Source: Clostridiales bacterium
Lineage (GTDB): Bacteria > Bacillota > Clostridia > Oscillospirales > Oscillospiraceae
Assembly: GCA_004555205.1 (NCBI GenBank)
Contig: SFIY01000012.1
Coordinates: forward strand, 1-64,000
Reading direction: 5' to 3'
Length of the DNA: 64,000 bases
Part shown: piece by piece, positions 25,218 through 33,360 of the stretch
Numbering within the stretch: position 1 is the stretch's first letter
How the letters are laid out: every line of letters begins with the position of its first letter
Made by a program: the position numbers and the translations under genes
The notes under the pieces: generated by a model
Seen by the model: only the letters and a program-made list of their open reading frames with translations
Databases searched by the model: none
What the model was told of the DNA's origin: nothing

Positions 25218-25249
25218 GCACGCAAAATCTACAAGCGCTGTTATGACAG
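25218..25249 (+). promoter_or_regulatory. 32-base element shared with 23658-23689 (copy 2)
   Basis: GCACGCAAAATCTACAAGCG ... CTGTTATGACAG matches the copy upstream of the MerR gene except at two positions. The preceding bases CTGACTGCACGC also resemble the MerR promoter's TTGACTGCACGC. Confidence 0.5.
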
Positions 25250-25283
25250 CTCAACAACCACACGGATTTCAAGGAGGACGCTT

Positions 25284-25559
25284 ATGAATAATCGGAGAAG
25301 AATGGATGTACATCACACTAAGTACGGATGGGGCTATGTGTTTCTTATTGCTAAGGACTATTTGCTGGTGAACTTTAGCAGTGGCAGTCGCATCAGGTTT
25401 CCCATCACCGCCATGGAAGACGGCACACTACAAATATCGGGGTACACGAGAGCGCAGTTTCGGGGGATGCGAGGAGAGCGCAGAGCGCAGGCGGAGGTGC
25501 AGGATAGTAAATCGCCATTTCTAAACAGCCCGCACAACAACAGCTTTGAAAAATGTTAA
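25284..25559 (+). CDS. Small protein, UvrD-C-like beta domain
   Basis: 91 residues with AAGGAGG before the ATG. The pattern VHHTKYGWGYVFLI, then YLLVNFSSGSRIRFPI, resembles the short beta barrel (H-x-x-x-G-x-G-x-V ... V-x-F-x-x-G) seen at the end of UvrD/PcrA helicases and in small DUF3553-like proteins. The rest is basic and probably disordered. Function unknown; it shares the 32-base upstream element with the MerR gene. Confidence 0.5.
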   Translation: MNNRRRMDVHHTKYGWGYVFLIAKDYLLVNFSSGSRIRFPITAMEDGTLQISGYTRAQFRGMRGERRAQAEVQDSKSPFLNSPHNNSFEKC

Positions 25560-25594
25560 TTTAGACTTAATTCGCGTTGAAAGAAAATATGTTG

Positions 25595-25623
25595 TTGTAT
25601 ATTTCGACAATTTCTTCTATAAT
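25595..25623 (+). promoter_or_regulatory. Promoter of the DUF4230 gene pair
   Basis: TTGTAT and TATAAT are separated by 17 bases, about 40 bases before the first DUF4230 start, in an AT-rich stretch. Confidence 0.6.
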
Positions 25624-25665
25624 TACTGATAGCAGATTATTTCGAATTCGTTTCGGGAGGTTTAT

Positions 25666-26271
25666 ATGAAAGCATTAGATGCAGCAAAAAGAATCATAAA
25701 GATAAAACCCATCGTCATTTCCATATGCATCATCGGTGCGCTTATCGTTGGGTACTTTGGCTACCAGTATGTTTCAAGCCATCAGAAGGAAGGAATGGTT
25801 TCGGCTATTTCTGAGTCCTCTCTGGAAAAAGTGATTGAAATCAGCGAGCTGCCTACCATTGAGTACACATACAATTCCGTAGCAAAAAAAGAGGACAGCA
25901 ATGGGAATGTGTTGTACTATGTGGCATATAAAGGCTTTGTGACGGCAGGAATTGAGTTCAGCAAAATTGACCCGGAAGTAGTCAACGACGAAGAAAACCC
26001 TCAAGTCATTATCCACCTTCCGGAGGCGACCATACAAGATTGGCGTGTCGACATGGGTTCGATGGAATACATTTTTCAGAATGAACGAGCCAAAACGGAA
26101 ACAGTTTCCCAAGAGGCCTATAAGCTATGTAAAGCAGATTTAAAAAACAGAATCAATTCAGAAAACGAACTGTTTGTTATGGCCAAAGAGAATGCCCAGG
26201 CTGCTGTCAAAGGACTATACGAGCCGTGGATCCATCAATTATATCCTGAATACACCATTGTGATGGACTAA
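25666..26271 (+). CDS. DUF4230 membrane-anchored protein
   Basis: 201 residues, with GGGAGG before the ATG. A single transmembrane helix at about 17-35 (VISICIIGALIVGYFGY) anchors an outside domain. The conserved DUF4230 pattern follows: SELPTIEYTYNSVAK, VAYKGFVTAGIEFSKID, VIIHLPEATI. The domain's function is not known. It is followed after 15 bases by a lipoprotein of the same family, so the pair probably acts together at the cell surface. Confidence 0.85.
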   Translation: MKALDAAKRIIKIKPIVISICIIGALIVGYFGYQYVSSHQKEGMVSAISESSLEKVIEISELPTIEYTYNSVAKKEDSNGNVLYYVAYKGFVTAGIEFSKIDPEVVNDEENPQVIIHLPEATIQDWRVDMGSMEYIFQNERAKTETVSQEAYKLCKADLKNRINSENELFVMAKENAQAAVKGLYEPWIHQLYPEYTIVMD

Positions 26272-26286
26272 CAGGGGGTGAGCATA

Positions 26287-26910
26287 ATGAAGAAATTGAT
26301 GGTTGCTATTCTTTCTCTGCTTTCCGTTTTCCTTATGACTGGTTGTGCCACACAGGCAGCTCTTCCAACTTTCTCTCCAGAGGAAAAACAAATTCGCAAC
26401 ATCTGTGATCTTGCTACATTAAAATGCTACTATCACAATGTTGCTAAGTTACACAAGGATAAGGGCGCAGGCGTAACGCACTTGTTTGAAAAGGAACGTG
26501 ATTATTGGATCGAGTATACCGGATATGCCAAGATAGGTGTCGATATGTCCCAAGTTACTATGAGTTGCGATGGCAGCGACATAACAATCCACATTCCGCC
26601 AGCTAAGGTGATTTGTGTGGATGTTGTAGATAGTACCCTCACTGAGGATTCGTACTATGTATCTAAGGATGGATTTATCAACCCCAATAAAATTACACCT
26701 GCGGATCAGAGCCTTGCCATCAATAATGCACAGGAAGAAATGAAAGCAAGTGCACAGAGTAATACGGCCCTGCTCCTTAATGCACAGAATCGAGCAAAAG
26801 AACTGATTGAAACATATATTCAAAAGTTGGCAGAAGCTTCCGGCGTAGCCTACCATGTTACTTGGGTGGATATTGAGGGCACTGCAGTTGTCGCGAATGA
26901 AGCACCATGA
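26287..26910 (+). CDS. DUF4230 lipoprotein
   Basis: 207 residues from the ATG at 26287; the GGGGGTG upstream favours it over a GTG three codons earlier. The signal peptide ends LMTGC, a lipobox. The DUF4230 pattern follows: ICDLATLKCYYHNVAKLH, WIEYTGYAKIGVDMS, ITIHIPPAKV. It is a diverged copy of the preceding membrane protein, now lipid-anchored. Function unknown. Confidence 0.85.
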   Translation: MKKLMVAILSLLSVFLMTGCATQAALPTFSPEEKQIRNICDLATLKCYYHNVAKLHKDKGAGVTHLFEKERDYWIEYTGYAKIGVDMSQVTMSCDGSDITIHIPPAKVICVDVVDSTLTEDSYYVSKDGFINPNKITPADQSLAINNAQEEMKASAQSNTALLLNAQNRAKELIETYIQKLAEASGVAYHVTWVDIEGTAVVANEAP

Positions 26911-27235
26911 GTGAATAGAACATGATTTTTTCTAAACGAGATTAGAATGTAAGCTTATTAGGAGGCCTACATGAATTAATATATGATTGTTGATTCAGTC
27001 GACATAAAACTGATTAAACCCGAGACTGTGTTTGCAGGAATAACTCGTGCGTCAGTAGGTGCTACTCCGCTTGCCCCGATTCTTTTGAAAAATCATAGTA
27101 CACTTATGTCTCTGCTCCTCCTTTGCGCGAAAGATACGCTCAGCGCCCTCGCGACGGTTCGCTGTCGCTACCAACTTTTTGCGGGTTCAAATCCTCATCA
27201 GAATTTTACGCTGGCATCTTTTTTGTTACCTGTTG
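26911..27235. other. Gene-free stretch with a degenerate tRNA-like remnant
   Basis: No convincing gene is seen. The only open frame (26983-27255) runs into the repeat and has a poor start. Near 27180, GCGGG-TTCAAAT-CCTCA resembles a T arm with only three good pairs, followed by TTTTTTGTTACC. It may be the eroded end of another element. Confidence 0.35.
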
Positions 27236-27429
27236 ACAAATTACCGCAGGGGTAAGATCTCTGCGGTATTATTTTGCGGTAGAGGAGGTCGAACCTAGCG
27301 GCCTTCCATTAAAATAATGGCCTACGGCTTGGCGTACACGCGAAGCGTGATGGTACGCCCCTGGGTTCGAAGTTTATCCCCGCAGGAGTAAATCCAGTCG
27401 GGCGTACCAGGTCAGAAACCTCTTTTGTC
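27236..27429 (+). repeat. Direct repeat copy 2 with interrupted tRNA-Arg 3' end
   Basis: This copy matches copy 1 at 23190 over 114 bases with one change, then again over 37 bases. Between these blocks its T loop is interrupted by about 20 bases after GGTTCGAA. The left flank reads TGGTACGCCC, a perfect complement of the acceptor end GGGCGTACCA at 27400-27409. The tRNA end therefore folds into a long hairpin with its own flank, rather than being a normal T arm. Confidence 0.8.
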
Positions 27430-27450
27430 CACCAAGACAAGAGAGGTTTT
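27416..27450 (+). terminator. Terminator of the former tRNA-Arg gene
   Basis: AAACCTCTTTTGTC pairs with GACAAGAGAGGTTT with one wobble, followed by T's. It sits directly after the tRNA 3' CCA, as expected for a tRNA transcription unit. Copy 1 has the same arms, but about 26 bases are inserted into its loop. Confidence 0.7.
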
Positions 27451-27530
27451 ATCATGATATAATATCATTAGGCGATATATTGTTGAAAAGCGGCAGAAAC
27501 TCATGTACAATAAAAAACGGAGGAATGTAT

Positions 27531-27791
27531 ATGTTCGACCTTGCAGTATTTGCCATCGTAAAAAAACATATTGATAAATTGGATTATTACGCACTTCTTG
27601 CAGGTGGTGCGCCTGCAGACGAATTTGATTTGGAATCATTGGAAATCAGTAAAGCGATTCACGCTGACAGTTCTGTTTTGGAAATTGCTGAAATAATTGC
27701 TCAGGTATTTGAGAAAAATTTTGATGAAGCTGCTCCTGTGAACAGCTTTATGCAAACGGCATTCAATATAAAAGAGGAACTAAAGCAATAA
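27531..27791 (+). CDS. DUF1871-family protein
   Basis: 86 residues from the ATG at 27531, 7 bases after GGAGG. The sequence LDYYALLAGGAPADEFDLES followed by EISKAIH fits the DUF1871 pattern, in which D-P-x-x-L-L-x-x-GAP-x-DEY is followed by two helices. It is all-helical, soluble and acidic. Proteins of this family are small, cytoplasmic and uncharacterised, sometimes linked to immunity clusters. It is the first gene after the repeat. Confidence 0.65.
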   Translation: MFDLAVFAIVKKHIDKLDYYALLAGGAPADEFDLESLEISKAIHADSSVLEIAEIIAQVFEKNFDEAAPVNSFMQTAFNIKEELKQ

Positions 27792-27854
27792 TTAGTGTAC
27801 TTTTGGTGTTTTTACCCCCATTTATGCACATTTTAGTCGCTCTTTCGCAATAAA

Positions 27855-28036
27855 TATCCCCCCGCAAAGCCGGGGGATTTATTTTGCTTTCTGCGGAAAG
27901 CAAAATGGCCCTTGCAGTCAGAAGTGACATTGCCCTGTCGGCGGGCTCCCGCCGCAAGGCTGTACCTGTGGAAAAGACGCGTCTTCCACTCCCGATAACT
28001 GCAACAGCGGAACATTTTGCAAAACGTTCCGCTGTT
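27855..28036. terminator. Cluster of hairpins between convergent genes
   Basis: Three hairpins separate the plus-strand DUF1871 gene from the end of the minus-strand operon. TCCCCC/GGGGGA is followed by TTTATTTT (a plus-strand terminator). Next is a perfect 11-bp repeat ATTTTGCTTTC/GAAAGCAAAAT at 27881-27906. Last is AACAGCGGAAC/GTTCCGCTGTT at 28003-28036, just after the minus-strand operon. The last has no T run in the minus direction. Confidence 0.55.
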
Positions 28037-28042
28037 CGGCAC

Positions 28043-28504
28043 TTATTCGCCGCGTATCTTGTCTCCGTATACCATCATAGCCGCCATGATGCCGGACTTG
28101 AGATGGTTTGTGAGCTTGCGGTTTGCCGCAATGAAATAGCTGTCACCGCCGCAGGTAAGGCGCAGACTCCCCACGCCGTAGCCGCTTTTGCTGCGGGAGG
28201 AGTCAAGTACGGGAGAAGCCGCCATCGGCAGTTCATACATAAGTGCGCTGCCGAACATGTAATTGAAAAACACCAGCCGCCTTGTGGTGACGCACAGCAG
28301 CATCCTGATCTTGCTGCTGGCCTCGGCGCGGGCAAGATAGCTTTGCTTTGCGCCGCTGTGGTTCGCCGCCTGCCGCGTCACATACACGACAGCGGCGCAT
28401 ACCAGTTCCTCGTCATCCCTCAGCTGGGACTGTCCGTATGCAATAAGCGACCGGTCAAATAACCCGCCGCTCCGGCTGCTCTTTACTGCTTCGGCTACGG
28501 TCAT
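28043..28504 (-). CDS. Bacterial PH-domain-like protein
   Basis: 153 residues, last gene of the minus-strand operon. After a basic N-terminus, the segment ELVCAAVVYVT then MLLCVTTRRLVFFNYMF has the strand-turn pattern of bacterial PH domains, where TxxRLxxxN is common. GSLRLTCGGDSYFIAANRK follows and a helix closes the fold. No membrane segment is seen. Its link to the catabolic genes upstream is unclear; the 14-base gap suggests co-transcription only. Confidence 0.5.
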   Translation of the reverse strand: MTVAEAVKSSRSGGLFDRSLIAYGQSQLRDDEELVCAAVVYVTRQAANHSGAKQSYLARAEASSKIRMLLCVTTRRLVFFNYMFGSALMYELPMAASPVLDSSRSKSGYGVGSLRLTCGGDSYFIAANRKLTNHLKSGIMAAMMVYGDKIRGE

Positions 28505-28518
28505 CGGTATTGCCCCCT

Positions 28519-29631
28519 TTACATGGATTTTTTGTATATTTCGGTAAGCTGTTCCGCGTTGAGCGGGACACAGGCATTCGCGATAAGCCGTCCCTGCTTC
28601 GCCTGCACATCGCTGACAAAGGCGGGGATATCCTCTTTGTACGCGCCCAATGCGCCCATGCCGCAGCGGGGATAAAACCCTTCAAGCAGCGCTTCAAGAT
28701 CGTCGTATACCTTCTCCGGCGCACATTCCATCGCCGCGCCCAGCATCTTCTCGAGGCTGCTCAGAACCTCTCCGCCGCCGGCATGCTTATACGCGCGCAG
28801 CACGGGCAAAAAGAGACAGTAGTTGGACAGCCCGTGCGGCACATGGTATTTTTCCCCGAAGGGGTAACTCATGGCGTGGACCGCCCCGCAGCCTGCATTT
28901 CCGAATGCGATGCCGGCAAGCGTGCTGGCAAGGAGAAAGTTCTCGGCAAGCTCCATGCGCCGGTCATTTCCCCGCTCCGCAAGCGTCCGCAGTCCGCCGA
29001 TGATGAGCTCTGCCGCTCGGGTGGAAAACATACGGCTCAACGCGGTTGCCCTCGGTGAAATATACGACTCCACGCTGTGGATGAGCGCGTCTATCAGACT
29101 GGCGGCAAACGCTTTGAAGGGAAGTGCCTCCAGCAGGGAGGGAATGAGCACCGCGGCGTCGGCATAGAGCGCGTCGGAGACGATGCCGCCCTTGAAGTGT
29201 ATGCCGGTGAAGGTAATGATGGAGATGTTTGTCATCTCGCTGCCTGTGCCGCAGGTAGTGGGTACGAGGATCAGCTTGCGCTCCCGCGTAAACTCCGCGT
29301 CGGGGGCAAGGAAGCTTTCCAACGGCTTATCCGGCGGCAGAACCAGCAGCTTTGCCATATCCATGATCGATCCGCCGCCGATGGCGATGATGCGTTTTGC
29401 GTCACGGGGACACGCGGCGCGTATGGCATCGACCATCGTATCCGTCGGTTCGCCCTTGCCATAGTCCTCCCGCCAAATCACCCATGCGCCGTTCATGGCA
29501 TCCAGCGCGGTACCGGAAAGGGTATGGCGGCTTGTCAGTATCACATCGCCGGACCCGACAGCGAACTCTGATGCAAGCTCTTCAAGACAGCGGCAGCTGT
29601 ATATGGCGGTATTGACGGAAAAAAGCTTCAT
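28519..29631 (-). CDS. Iron-containing alcohol dehydrogenase, 4-hydroxybutyrate dehydrogenase-like
   Basis: 370 residues of the group III (Fe-dependent) alcohol dehydrogenase family. GGGSIMDMAK binds NAD(P), PTTCGTGSEMTN is the family signature, and SLIDALIHSVESYIS and GNAGCGAVHAMSYPFGEKYHVPHG carry metal-ligand His/Asp residues. From memory it resembles Clostridium kluyveri 4-hydroxybutyrate dehydrogenase along its whole length. That enzyme reduces succinate semialdehyde to 4-hydroxybutyrate. Another short aldehyde-acid may be the true substrate here. It is co-transcribed with CoA-transferases that could activate the product. Confidence 0.8.
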   Translation of the reverse strand: MKLFSVNTAIYSCRCLEELASEFAVGSGDVILTSRHTLSGTALDAMNGAWVIWREDYGKGEPTDTMVDAIRAACPRDAKRIIAIGGGSIMDMAKLLVLPPDKPLESFLAPDAEFTRERKLILVPTTCGTGSEMTNISIITFTGIHFKGGIVSDALYADAAVLIPSLLEALPFKAFAASLIDALIHSVESYISPRATALSRMFSTRAAELIIGGLRTLAERGNDRRMELAENFLLASTLAGIAFGNAGCGAVHAMSYPFGEKYHVPHGLSNYCLFLPVLRAYKHAGGGEVLSSLEKMLGAAMECAPEKVYDDLEALLEGFYPRCGMGALGAYKEDIPAFVSDVQAKQGRLIANACVPLNAEQLTEIYKKSM

Positions 29632-29655
29632 TTCATGTCTCCGTTCGTCGTAGGT

Positions 29656-30453
29656 TTATGCATGGGCCTCCCGTACACGCGCCATAAGCTGCTGCACACG
29701 CTGCACATCGACGGCGTTCCGGACGTCCCCGCCCCTTTTAATGGAACTGCCGACAATAACGCCGTCCGCGACCGTGAGATAATCGGCGATGGTGCTCTCC
29801 TTGATGCCACTGCCGATGAGCAGAGGCGTGTCGTGGGCGTACTTCTTCATTTCGCGCACCTCGTCGAGCGTGGGGGCGGACCCTGTCTGCAGACCGGTGA
29901 CGATAAGCGCATCGGCTCCGGACTCGATGGCGGACTCGATGGTGAACCCTGTGGGCTGCTCAACCATGGGAAACGTGTGCTTGACATGTATGTCGGCAAA
30001 TATCATACTCTCGCCGGCGTACTGTGCGCGGCGGCGCATAAGCGACGGCGCGGACGCAGGGAATATCCCGTTGGGACCCATGCGGTGTTCGGCAAACGCC
30101 TCAACACGCAGGAACGCGGCTCCCGTCAGGTATGCGAGATCCCATTCGGCATCCGTGCAGTTGTATTGAACATTCACGCCCAGCGGTATGCGGGAAACGC
30201 GCATGAGCCTGTCGAGCAGGATCGCCATGGCGTTGACGGTAACGGTGTCCACCGCACCGGTATACGGCACGTCGCCAAAATTCTCCACTATGGCGGCGGA
30301 TATGCCGCCCTCCGTGAGGGCGTTGAGATCGGCAAGTGCTGCATCCCAGATCTGCTCCATGCTGCCGCCGTAGTGGGGTGCCCCGGGTAGCGGGAGCAGA
30401 TGGATCATGCCGATGATGGGCTTTTGGCTGCCGAACACTGTTTCAAAGCTCAT
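29656..30453 (-). CDS. BtpA/SgcQ-family TIM-barrel protein
   Basis: 265 residues: MSFETVFGSQKPIIGMIHLL, GGISAAIVENFGDVPY, VNVQYNC, GADALIVTGLQTG, LLIGSGIKESTI and DGVIVGSSIKRGGD. The last two are a phosphate-binding TIM-barrel end. The family includes E. coli SgcQ, encoded in a PTS operon, and BtpA of cyanobacteria. The reaction is not established; a phosphorylated small molecule as ligand is likely from the fold. Its stop overlaps the CoA-transferase gene by 4 bases. Confidence 0.85.
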   Translation of the reverse strand: MSFETVFGSQKPIIGMIHLLPLPGAPHYGGSMEQIWDAALADLNALTEGGISAAIVENFGDVPYTGAVDTVTVNAMAILLDRLMRVSRIPLGVNVQYNCTDAEWDLAYLTGAAFLRVEAFAEHRMGPNGIFPASAPSLMRRRAQYAGESMIFADIHVKHTFPMVEQPTGFTIESAIESGADALIVTGLQTGSAPTLDEVREMKKYAHDTPLLIGSGIKESTIADYLTVADGVIVGSSIKRGGDVRNAVDVQRVQQLMARVREAHA

Positions 30454-31637
30454 ATATCATGCGCCTCCTTCATCTTATCCAGCTGCTCCTTGGTGTAGCC
30501 AAGCTGCCCGTATACCTCGTAGTTGTGTTCGCCGAGAGTGGGCGCACCGCGGAAAAGCTGTTCCGGCATAGCCGAAAACGACACGGGGAATCCCTGCATG
30601 GGGATATCGCCGAGGTCGCCGTACGGTACATTGATTACCTGTCGGTTATACGCGACCTGATCCAACTGCAAAAATTCATGGACACTGAGGACCTTTGCGG
30701 CGGGTATGCCCGCCTTGTCAAGGATGCCGATGATCTCTTCGGCGGTAAGTGTCTCCGTCCACTGCGCGACATAGGCGTTCACCTCCGCTGCGTGCGCATG
30801 GCGGACGGGGACCGTCTTGAACCGCGGATCCTCCGTGAGCTCGGGATGCCCGATGATGTCTGCAAGCTTGAGCCAATGCGCCTGCGGAGCCGCAATGATA
30901 TACACATATGTGCCGTTTTTATCCTTGAAGCACCCGACAGGCGCGGTGCACTTGTCGAGGTTTCCAATCCGCGTGCGGTATTTGTGGAGCAGCTTATCCT
31001 CGGGGATCGCGTCGATAAGCAGGCTGGCGGCGGTGTCCATGAGCGACAGCTCCACGCGCTGCCCTTCGCCGGTCTTTCCGCGCTGCATGAGCGCGGCGAG
31101 CACGGCATAGGCGCAGTACACGGAGGTGCAGTAGTCGATGACGAACGTGCCCATGAGATACGGCTCGCCGTCGGGGGAACCGGTGAGGCTCATCAGTCCG
31201 CTTGTGGCTTGCAATATGCTGTCAAATCCCGCCTTGCCCGCCATGGGACCGCTCTGACCGAAGCCGGAGATGGACGCAAGGATGAGCTTGGGGTTGAGTT
31301 TATGCAGCTCCTCCCAGCCGAGCCCCATCTTTTCAAGCGTCCCCGGGCGGTAATTCTCCACAAGGACGTCCGCGTCTGCCAGAAGCGCGCGCAGCAGGGC
31401 TTTGCCCTTTTCGGTGCGCGTGTTGAGCGTCACGCCGCGCTTGTTGCGGTTGAAGACCATGTAGTAAAAGCTTTCACCGTTAAGTGCCGGCTCGTATTCT
31501 CTGACCGGTTCACCGTCGGGGGACTCAACCTTTATCACGTCCGCGCCGAGATTGCCCAGCAGTGTGCAGGCGTTGGGACCGGAGATGTACCGCGAGAGGT
31601 CAATGACCTTTACTCCGTCAAGTATATTTGTGTTCAT
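30450..31637 (-). CDS. Class III CoA-transferase (CaiB/BaiF family)
   Basis: 395 residues from the ATG at 31637, with GGAGG upstream. Family marks are DLSRYISGPNACTLLGNLGADVIKVE, VENYRPGTLEKMGLG, SGFGQSGP and FVIDYCTSVYCAYAVLAAL. Asp168 there aligns with the Asp that forms the acyl anhydride in formyl-CoA transferase. These enzymes move CoA between carboxylic acids. Next to a ThDP enzyme it recalls the oxalate pair Frc/Oxc, but other genes here do not fit simple oxalate breakdown. Confidence 0.9.
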   Translation of the reverse strand: MNTNILDGVKVIDLSRYISGPNACTLLGNLGADVIKVESPDGEPVREYEPALNGESFYYMVFNRNKRGVTLNTRTEKGKALLRALLADADVLVENYRPGTLEKMGLGWEELHKLNPKLILASISGFGQSGPMAGKAGFDSILQATSGLMSLTGSPDGEPYLMGTFVIDYCTSVYCAYAVLAALMQRGKTGEGQRVELSLMDTAASLLIDAIPEDKLLHKYRTRIGNLDKCTAPVGCFKDKNGTYVYIIAAPQAHWLKLADIIGHPELTEDPRFKTVPVRHAHAAEVNAYVAQWTETLTAEEIIGILDKAGIPAAKVLSVHEFLQLDQVAYNRQVINVPYGDLGDIPMQGFPVSFSAMPEQLFRGAPTLGEHNYEVYGQLGYTKEQLDKMKEAHDI

Positions 31638-31650
31638 ATAAACGCCTCCT

Positions 31651-32469
31651 TTACGCCTCAAGGGTGGTGCCGAGCAGCATGCCGTTGGGATCGACCTCCG
31701 TGCGCAGGATGCGCAGCGTCTCCTTGTCGGGGACAGGCGTCACGGGGGCATTGCTCAGGTCGCCGAGATCAAAGCCCGTTGCTTCGCGGAGCTCCCGCTC
31801 ACTCACGCCGGGATGAATGGACTTGACATATATCTGCCCCTCTGCATCAAAACCAAATATGCACTTGGGCGTATATATGGCGCAGGGACCGCCGCCGCGC
31901 AGGCCGAGTTCTGCCCGACCTGCCCTGCCGCGGGGATATCCCACACCGCTGATGCAGTCCACCTTTTCCACAAGGCTGCGCACCTCGTGGTGGGGGAGCA
32001 TCACATACTCCCGCCCGAACTCAGCCATGTGCTCGGGTACGAAAATGGGACCCACAAGCGCGATCTTCGGACGCTCGGCATTGCCGATCCGTGTGCAGTT
32101 GACGTTTCCCTGTACATCGACCTGCGCACCGGAGCAGAATGCAAAGCTGATCTCGCCCCGGTGGTGGGACCACGGTCCCGGCCATGAGGTCATGTGTGCC
32201 TCGCAGGGAAGCGTCAGCAGCGCGTTGTCGTACTCCGCCTCCGGCAGGGCAGTGAGCGCGCTCAGATCGGGATTGACGCACCAGCCGTTGAAAAGGATCG
32301 TCAGATCCGGTGCGTGGGTGAGTTGGGCAAGACGCATCGCGGCAAGGGGGATGCTTGTGATATACATGGACGCCGCCTTGCCTGTGGCAAGACCGGTAAA
32401 GCCTACCTCACCGTTTTTGAAGGTAGACGCAAGATGCGCGGCGAGCATTTCTTCCACTGTACAGTTCAT
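31651..32469 (-). CDS. Class I CoA-transferase, beta subunit (glutaconate CoA-transferase-like)
   Basis: 272 residues: TVEEMLAAHLASTFKNGEVGF, PDLTILFNGWCVNPD, SFAFCSGAQVDVQGNVNCTRIG, RSLVEKVDCISGVGY and IYTPKCIFGFD. The pattern is that of GctB/IpdB beta subunits. A clear catalytic glutamate of the EXG type is not obvious, which is also true of IpdB hydrolases. The partner could therefore be a ring-opening hydrolase rather than a transferase. Its start overlaps the alpha gene by 4 bases. Confidence 0.8.
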   Translation of the reverse strand: MNCTVEEMLAAHLASTFKNGEVGFTGLATGKAASMYITSIPLAAMRLAQLTHAPDLTILFNGWCVNPDLSALTALPEAEYDNALLTLPCEAHMTSWPGPWSHHRGEISFAFCSGAQVDVQGNVNCTRIGNAERPKIALVGPIFVPEHMAEFGREYVMLPHHEVRSLVEKVDCISGVGYPRGRAGRAELGLRGGGPCAIYTPKCIFGFDAEGQIYVKSIHPGVSERELREATGFDLGDLSNAPVTPVPDKETLRILRTEVDPNGMLLGTTLEA

Positions 32470-33359
32470 TTGTCTGCCTCCAGACCGGCGAGGTGCTCCC
32501 CGCCTATCAATTCAAGGTACTGCCGCTCGTCGGCGGTACCGTAGACGTATGTATTGAGATACTCCTTGAACCCCTCCGGTGTTTTTGCAGCTTCGGCATA
32601 GAGCCGCATGTGCGCCTCGTCCTCATTGCAGGCCAGCAGCGTGGACAGCGGGTGCGAGCCATGGGGCACGACGGCGGCAGCCTTTACCCGCAGGGAGGGT
32701 ATCTGTGTCAGTTCGGGAGTCTTTCGTATCTCTTCGTTGTCAATAAGCTCCTCAAGCGTCACAAGGACCGTGCCGCAGCTGCGCGCCATCTCCACGTCCA
32801 TCGCCTGCGGGAGCATACTGTGTGCCTGCAAACGCACATTACCGTAACGGTCCCCCTGATAGCCGTGGATCAGAACGATGTCTGGCTTTGCCGCGGGAAG
32901 TGCCCACGCCTTCCGTCCGCTTACGGGGCATGTGTATTCGACAATGTCCGGATTCTCCAGTATGGACTCACATCCGCCGAGGGAGTAGCACGGCCAGAAC
33001 GGCCAGCCCTCTCTGTCCGCGCGGAAGCGGTCCCATGCCAGCATCTCCGGATAGGAGACGAGTTTTACGGCCCCGTTCTGCACGGCTCGGCGGAAATTGG
33101 GCGCCAGACCGTACCGCTCCAAGCCGACATAGGAGGTCTCCACGCGGTCGACGCAGCCTGCGCCGACCAGCATATCGACATCCATGGAATGGACGGTACC
33201 GACGATCGTCAGGTGTTTCTTCCCCTGCCGTATCATCTCTCTGACAGCCGCCATTGGCTTTTGATACACGGCGAAGCCGCCGATCGCAACGCGGCTGCCG
33301 TCCGGTATCTCCGCGACCAGATCGGACAATGAGCAGAGCTTTGATGTTCTTTCGCTCAT
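32466..33359 (-). CDS. Class I CoA-transferase, alpha subunit (glutaconate CoA-transferase-like)
   Basis: 297 residues from the ATG at 33359 (MSERTSKLCSLSDLVAEIPD). RVAIGGFAVYQKPMAAVREMI is the CoA-binding GG motif, and VGTVHSMDVDMLVGAGCVDRVETSYVG and HGYQGDRYGNVRLQ are typical of GctA/IpdA. It works with the beta subunit encoded next. It lies two bases from the ThDP enzyme stop. The substrate is unknown. Confidence 0.82.
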   Translation of the reverse strand: MSERTSKLCSLSDLVAEIPDGSRVAIGGFAVYQKPMAAVREMIRQGKKHLTIVGTVHSMDVDMLVGAGCVDRVETSYVGLERYGLAPNFRRAVQNGAVKLVSYPEMLAWDRFRADREGWPFWPCYSLGGCESILENPDIVEYTCPVSGRKAWALPAAKPDIVLIHGYQGDRYGNVRLQAHSMLPQAMDVEMARSCGTVLVTLEELIDNEEIRKTPELTQIPSLRVKAAAVVPHGSHPLSTLLACNEDEAHMRLYAEAAKTPEGFKEYLNTYVYGTADERQYLELIGGEHLAGLEADK

Positions 33360-33360
33360 C

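Noticed and set aside
26983..27255. 90-codon open frame before the second repeat
   Set aside because: No ribosome binding site, composition unlike a protein, and its end lies inside the 114-bp repeat.
27884..28462. 192-codon plus-strand frame over the PH-domain gene
   Set aside because: It begins in a hairpin cluster and is antisense to a better supported gene with PH-like motifs.
30459..31826. 455-codon plus-strand frame opposite the class III CoA-transferase
   Set aside because: The minus-strand protein has all family motifs; the opposite frame resembles nothing and crosses gene borders.
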